7,903 nt of DNA from assembly GCA_958439155.1 (NCBI GenBank), contig CAUBUJ010000074.1, forward strand, positions 1-7,903. The letters are read 5' to 3'. Both the position numbers and the translations under genes were made by a program. This document shows, one piece after another, positions 5,404 through 7,903 of this stretch (positions are counted from its first letter, which is position 1; each line of letters starts with the position of its first letter). The notes beneath the pieces were generated by a model that made no database searches, was not told the origin of the DNA, and saw nothing but the letters and a program-made list of their open reading frames with translations. This DNA is from an uncultured Veillonellaceae bacterium. GTDB lineage: Bacteria; Bacillota; Negativicutes; Veillonellales; Dialisteraceae.

Positions 5404-6762
5404 TTACGCATCCTTTCCGGCAGGCGGGAGAGCCTGCTCTGTCACCAATACTTTATCAATTCTCCGGTTGTCGCAGTCCAGCACTTCAAACTGGAACCGG
5501 CCATAATGGATGGTTTCCGTTTCTTTCGGAATATATCCGAAAAGGTAGACGATGAAGCCGCCCAGGGTTTTATAATAATCTTCCGCCTCGCCAGGGAGCT
5601 CTTCTTCGATATGGAAATGCGCCCGGAAATCGTCGATTGTGCAGAGCCCCTCCACCAGCCAGGAATGGTCGCTCCGCTGGATGAATTTCCGTTTCTCTTC
5701 GAGCACATCCTCCGCGTCGCCAGGCATATCTCCCACGATCTGCTCCAGTACGTCATGGAGCGTGATGAGGCCGGACAGGGCGCCGTACTCGTCGAGGACG
5801 ATCGCTTCATGCACCCCTTTAGCGCGGAAATTCTGGAGCACCTTCACCAGAGTGAGCGTCTCCGGAATATACACCGGCTGGTGCAGGACCTGCCCGATAA
5901 TATCCTTCACAGGAATCGTATCGGGCTTCTTGTGGCACTCCATGAGAACATCGCTCACGTCGATGATGCCGAGGAATTCATCGAGGGATCCCTTCCCTAC
6001 AGGCAGACGGAAATGGCTCGTTCCTTCAATCACCTTCCAGATCTCTTCTTCTGAATCATTCATATCGATCCAGGTGAGCTGGCTCCGGGAAGTCATGCAG
6101 TCCGCCGCGGTGAGATCGTCCAGCTGGAAAATGCGGTCGATCATGGCAGGCTCCGATTTATCAAAGGTCCCCATCCGCGCGCCCTGGCGGAGAAGCACCC
6201 GGATTTCCTCTTCCGATACAGGCTTTTCCTTGCCCATATCGATGCCGATCATGCGCACCACCAGTTTCGTAGACCACGTGCTGAAAAGCACAAGCGGCCG
6301 GCAGATGGTGGCAAAGAAAATCATCGGCTTGGCAATGAGGCAGGCGATCTTCTCCGGCTCGGCGATGCCCAGCCATTTCGGCGCGAGCTCCCCGAGGATG
6401 AGCGTGAAATAGGTCACAGAAGACATGACGATCACCATCGCCGCTGCCTGGGCATAAGGCTCTGCGCCTGGGATGAGAGCAAGCTCATCCGCCAAGGGCC
6501 CCGCAAGAGACGAACCGGAATACATTCCTGTCAGAATCCCGATGGCAGTGATGCCGATCTGGATCGTGGAGAACAGATTCTCCGGATTCTCCGCAATATG
6601 GAGGGCCGCCTCCGCTTTCTTGCTGCCGTCTTTGGCCATCTCCCGGAGCCGGGTCTTTCTCGCGCCAACCACGGCGATTTCCGTCATGGAACAGATGCCG
6701 TTAAAAATGATAAGTACAAAAATAATCAGTATTTCGGTCCATATGTGGCCGCCGTCTTCCAT
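5404..6762 (-). CDS. CNNM/CorC-type (UPF0053) membrane protein with CBS pair
   Basis: A 452-residue integral membrane protein of the HlyC/CorC (UPF0053) family; characterised relatives take part in magnesium or cobalt export, but the substrate here cannot be read from sequence. Domains in order: CNNM/DUF21 transmembrane region, residues about 8-175, with NPENLFSTIQIGITAIGILTG and the signature GELAPK at 124-129; two CBS domains at about 216-276 and 280-345, which in relatives bind adenine nucleotides, including LDEYGALSGLITLHDVLEQIVGD; and a C-terminal CorC_HlyC domain at about 355-443 with GYIPKETE (409-416) and FEVLDCDNRRIDKV. The length is usual for the family. The ATG has AGGA six bases before it. 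An extended -10 promoter lies about 60 bases upstream. The lysine-rich protein gene starts at the base after its stop codon. Often annotated hemolysin family, but hemolysis is not implied. Confidence 0.93.
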   Translation of the reverse strand: MEDGGHIWTEILIIFVLIIFNGICSMTEIAVVGARKTRLREMAKDGSKKAEAALHIAENPENLFSTIQIGITAIGILTGMYSGSSLAGPLADELALIPGAEPYAQAAAMVIVMSSVTYFTLILGELAPKWLGIAEPEKIACLIAKPMIFFATICRPLVLFSTWSTKLVVRMIGIDMGKEKPVSEEEIRVLLRQGARMGTFDKSEPAMIDRIFQLDDLTAADCMTSRSQLTWIDMNDSEEEIWKVIEGTSHFRLPVGKGSLDEFLGIIDVSDVLMECHKKPDTIPVKDIIGQVLHQPVYIPETLTLVKVLQNFRAKGVHEAIVLDEYGALSGLITLHDVLEQIVGDMPGDAEDVLEEKRKFIQRSDHSWLVEGLCTIDDFRAHFHIEEELPGEAEDYYKTLGGFIVYLFGYIPKETETIHYGRFQFEVLDCDNRRIDKVLVTEQALPPAGKDA

Positions 6763-6820
6763 ACAAATTCCTTTCCATTGTTAAACTGGCGCTCTATACC
6801 GCCAAAACATTTCTATTTTT

Positions 6821-6829
6821 ATTATATCA
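6821..6829 (-). promoter_or_regulatory. Extended -10 promoter of the CorC-type operon
   Basis: The minus strand reads TGATATAAT, a perfect extended -10 (TGnTATAAT) with no good TTGACA-like hexamer at 16-18 bases upstream, as is common for extended -10 promoters. Transcription would start near 6814, giving a leader of about 50 bases before the ATG at 6762. Confidence 0.6.
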
Positions 6830-6902
6830 TCCTCTATTTTTTTCCGCTTGGAAGAAATAGGAAAATTCCCCTGCCGCGGGGCTCCTCCCGGACCGGCGCA
6901 TG

Positions 6903-6936
6903 GCAGAGCATACAGGAACGTCCTAAGAGGCTCTGC
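6903..6936. other. Interrupted inverted repeat (possible RNA hairpin)
   Basis: GCAGAGC (6903-6909) pairs with GCTCTGC (6930-6936). Inside it AGGA (6914-6917) pairs with TCCT (6921-6924) across a 3-base loop, with an asymmetric internal loop between. No U-tract follows on either strand, so it is not an obvious terminator. It lies outside the predicted transcripts on both sides. Confidence 0.35.
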
Positions 6937-7054
6937 AGGAAAGACCGTCCCTCTTTTCCGTCTTTACATTCTGATGACAAAAACAGATAAAAAGCGTTAA
7001 TTATGACTTCCGTGCATTCAATGATATGGATTGAGAAATTTCGAAAATCCCCTC

Positions 7055-7082
7055 TGTACATCAGCAAGTCTATGACTATAAT
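7055..7082 (+). promoter_or_regulatory. Candidate promoter of the TSUP gene
   Basis: TATAAT (7077-7082, perfect -10) is preceded by a 16-base spacer and TGTACA (7055-7060, four of six to TTGACA). Transcription would start near 7089, giving a leader of about 55 bases. The left AATATATT palindrome overlaps the -10, so a regulator bound there would block polymerase. Confidence 0.5.
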
Positions 7083-7120
7083 ATATTCATAAGCTCAAAT
7101 ATGACTTTTGTGAATATATT
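7080..7120. promoter_or_regulatory. Paired palindromic operator-like motif at the TSUP promoter
   Basis: AATATATTCA (7080-7089) and TGAATATATT (7111-7120) are perfect 10-base inverted repeats. Each contains the self-palindromic octamer AATATATT. The inverted arms are 31 bases centre to centre, about three helical turns, so two dimers could bind the same face. The left arm overlaps the -10 hexamer. It could instead be a stem in the leader RNA, but the left arm begins before the predicted start site. Confidence 0.45.
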
Positions 7121-7143
7121 GTAAAAAGAACTGAGGTGTCGTC

Positions 7144-7881
7144 ATGTCATCGGTATTTTTTCCTGAAGCGATCAAACTGGCCCTCTTCGCAGCGGCCATC
7201 TTCATTTCCAATATTGTCCAGTCCCTCACCGGATTTGCCGGCGTGATGCTCTCCATTCCGCCGAGCATGATTCTCTTCGGACCGGACATGGCCAAAGCTG
7301 TGGTGAACGCCATCGCCTGGCTCGTCTCCGTATGGATCATGTGGAAAAACTGGCAGTACATCAATAAGAAAGAAATTCTCCGGATCATCACCTTGATGCT
7401 CGCCGGCATGGCCATCGGCCTTTATGTATACGCCAAAGTAGACGCGGCCATCATGGTCCCTGTGTACGGCGCCATCATCATCGCGGCGGCGCTGAAGAAC
7501 CTCCTCATGAAACCCTCTGACAAGAACCTGCCCAACTGGATCGCCATCCCGGTCCTCCTCGGCGCAGGCATCGTCCACGGCATGTTCGCCTCCGGCGGCG
7601 CCCTCCTCGTGATTTACCTGGTCGCCACCTTCCGCGACAAGAATACCTTCCGCGCCAACGTCGCCGCCGTATGGAGCGTGCTGAACCTGGTGCTCATGTT
7701 CACCGACTTTGAAAAAGGCCTCTACACGGGACAATTCTTCCAGCTCGTAGTGCTCGGCATTTTCCCGCTCTTCGGCGCGGTCTATCTGGGCAATAAAATC
7801 CACGATATGATCAATCAGAAAATGTTCAACCGCCTCACCTACGGTCTCCTGCTCATGTCGGGCTCGATGATCCTGCTCTGA
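7144..7881 (+). CDS. TSUP (TauE/SafE-type) membrane permease
   Basis: A 245-residue polytopic membrane protein of the TSUP family; characterised relatives export sulfite, sulfoacetate or related anions or move other sulfur compounds, and the substrate here is unknown. About seven to eight hydrophobic spans form two related halves. The family's glycine-rich re-entrant motif appears in each half: NIVQSLTGFAGVMLSIP near residues 23-39 and GAGIVHGMFASGGALLVIY near 140-158. NTFRANVAAVWSVLN (167-181) is another typical stretch. There is no signal peptide or extra domain, and the length is normal for the family. GAGGTG lies five bases before the ATG. The gene is the only plus-strand gene and appears monocistronic within the window; no terminator is visible in the last 22 bases. 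Its promoter region carries paired palindromes, suggesting dedicated regulation. Confidence 0.92.
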   Translation: MSSVFFPEAIKLALFAAAIFISNIVQSLTGFAGVMLSIPPSMILFGPDMAKAVVNAIAWLVSVWIMWKNWQYINKKEILRIITLMLAGMAIGLYVYAKVDAAIMVPVYGAIIIAAALKNLLMKPSDKNLPNWIAIPVLLGAGIVHGMFASGGALLVIYLVATFRDKNTFRANVAAVWSVLNLVLMFTDFEKGLYTGQFFQLVVLGIFPLFGAVYLGNKIHDMINQKMFNRLTYGLLLMSGSMILL

Positions 7882-7903
7882 TCATCCCCGTTTATCGCAT
7901 ATA

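Larger units (their letters stand above)
6763..7143. other. Divergent intergenic region between CorC-type and TSUP genes
   Basis: These 381 bases hold no convincing gene. They contain the extended -10 promoter of the minus-strand CorC-type gene (6821-6829), a hairpin-capable inverted repeat (6903-6936), two copies of TATGACTTYYGTG (7002-7014 and 7100-7112) and the promoter and paired AATATATT palindromes before the plus-strand TSUP gene. Much of it is AT-rich compared with the coding regions, especially 6985-7130. A 77-residue minus-strand reading frame here has no supporting features. Confidence 0.7.

Noticed and set aside
5122..6054. A 310-residue plus-strand open frame opposite the CorC-type gene
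   Set aside because: It is antisense to a strongly supported conserved protein, has no ribosome binding site or recognisable motif, and reflects GC-rich codon structure.
5404..6762. Hemolysin toxin annotation for the CorC-type protein
   Set aside because: The domain order is that of CNNM/CorC ion-transport proteins; the hemolysin label is a historical family name without support here.
6834..7067. A 77-residue minus-strand frame in the divergent intergenic region
   Set aside because: No ribosome binding site or family resemblance; it ends just upstream of the CorC-type promoter and covers AT-rich, apparently non-coding DNA.
7147..7803. A 218-residue minus-strand frame rich in His, Asp, Glu and Gly opposite the TSUP gene
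   Set aside because: The composition is the usual antisense shadow of a hydrophobic membrane protein gene; the plus-strand frame has the family motifs and a good ribosome binding site.

Overview
The window reads as a chromosomal segment of a bacterium with moderately high GC (sampled 60-base lines in most genes are 58-63% GC), strong GGAGG-type ribosome binding sites and tightly packed genes. Those traits, the TraX-family gene and the CNNM/CorC and TSUP gene types would fit an anaerobic member of the Bacillota, possibly Negativicutes, but no taxonomic marker is present and this placement is a guess.

Layout: nine genes. Eight lie on the minus strand and one on the plus strand. Read in the minus direction, a CNNM/CorC-type membrane protein (5404-6762) is followed with no gap by an unrecognised protein with a lysine/glutamate-rich tail (4645-5403). 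Next comes a low-GC restriction-modification pair: a BglII/BstYI-family endonuclease (3883-4581) overlapping an MT-A70-type adenine methyltransferase (3201-3899). An A/T-flanked hairpin (3159-3191) closes that unit. A second minus-strand operon starts near 3070: a TraX-family membrane protein (2305-3027), then three consecutive exported proteins of unknown function (1590-2294, 777-1547, 61-780) joined by very short gaps or a 4-base overlap. Bases 1-26 hold the edge of a heptamer tandem repeat. On the plus strand a TSUP (TauE/SafE-type) permease (7144-7881) is transcribed away from the CorC-type gene, across a 381-base intergenic region that holds both promoters and several palindromic or repeated motifs.

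How the genes work together: the endonuclease and methyltransferase form a complete Type II system, probably acquired horizontally because their GC is 33-48% in sampled lines. Family membership suggests a GATC-centred target such as RGATCY or AGATCT. Candidate sites sit exactly at the translation starts of both genes, which could allow self-regulation. The TraX-like protein and the three exported proteins look like one envelope-related operon; the exported proteins may be highly diverged paralogues. The CorC-type protein and the lysine-rich protein are translationally adjacent and may act together at the membrane. The strongest leads for something undescribed are the tandem exported-protein operon with TraX, the lysine-rich partner protein with its near-pure homopyrimidine DNA tract, and the palindromic operator-like arrangement at the TSUP promoter.
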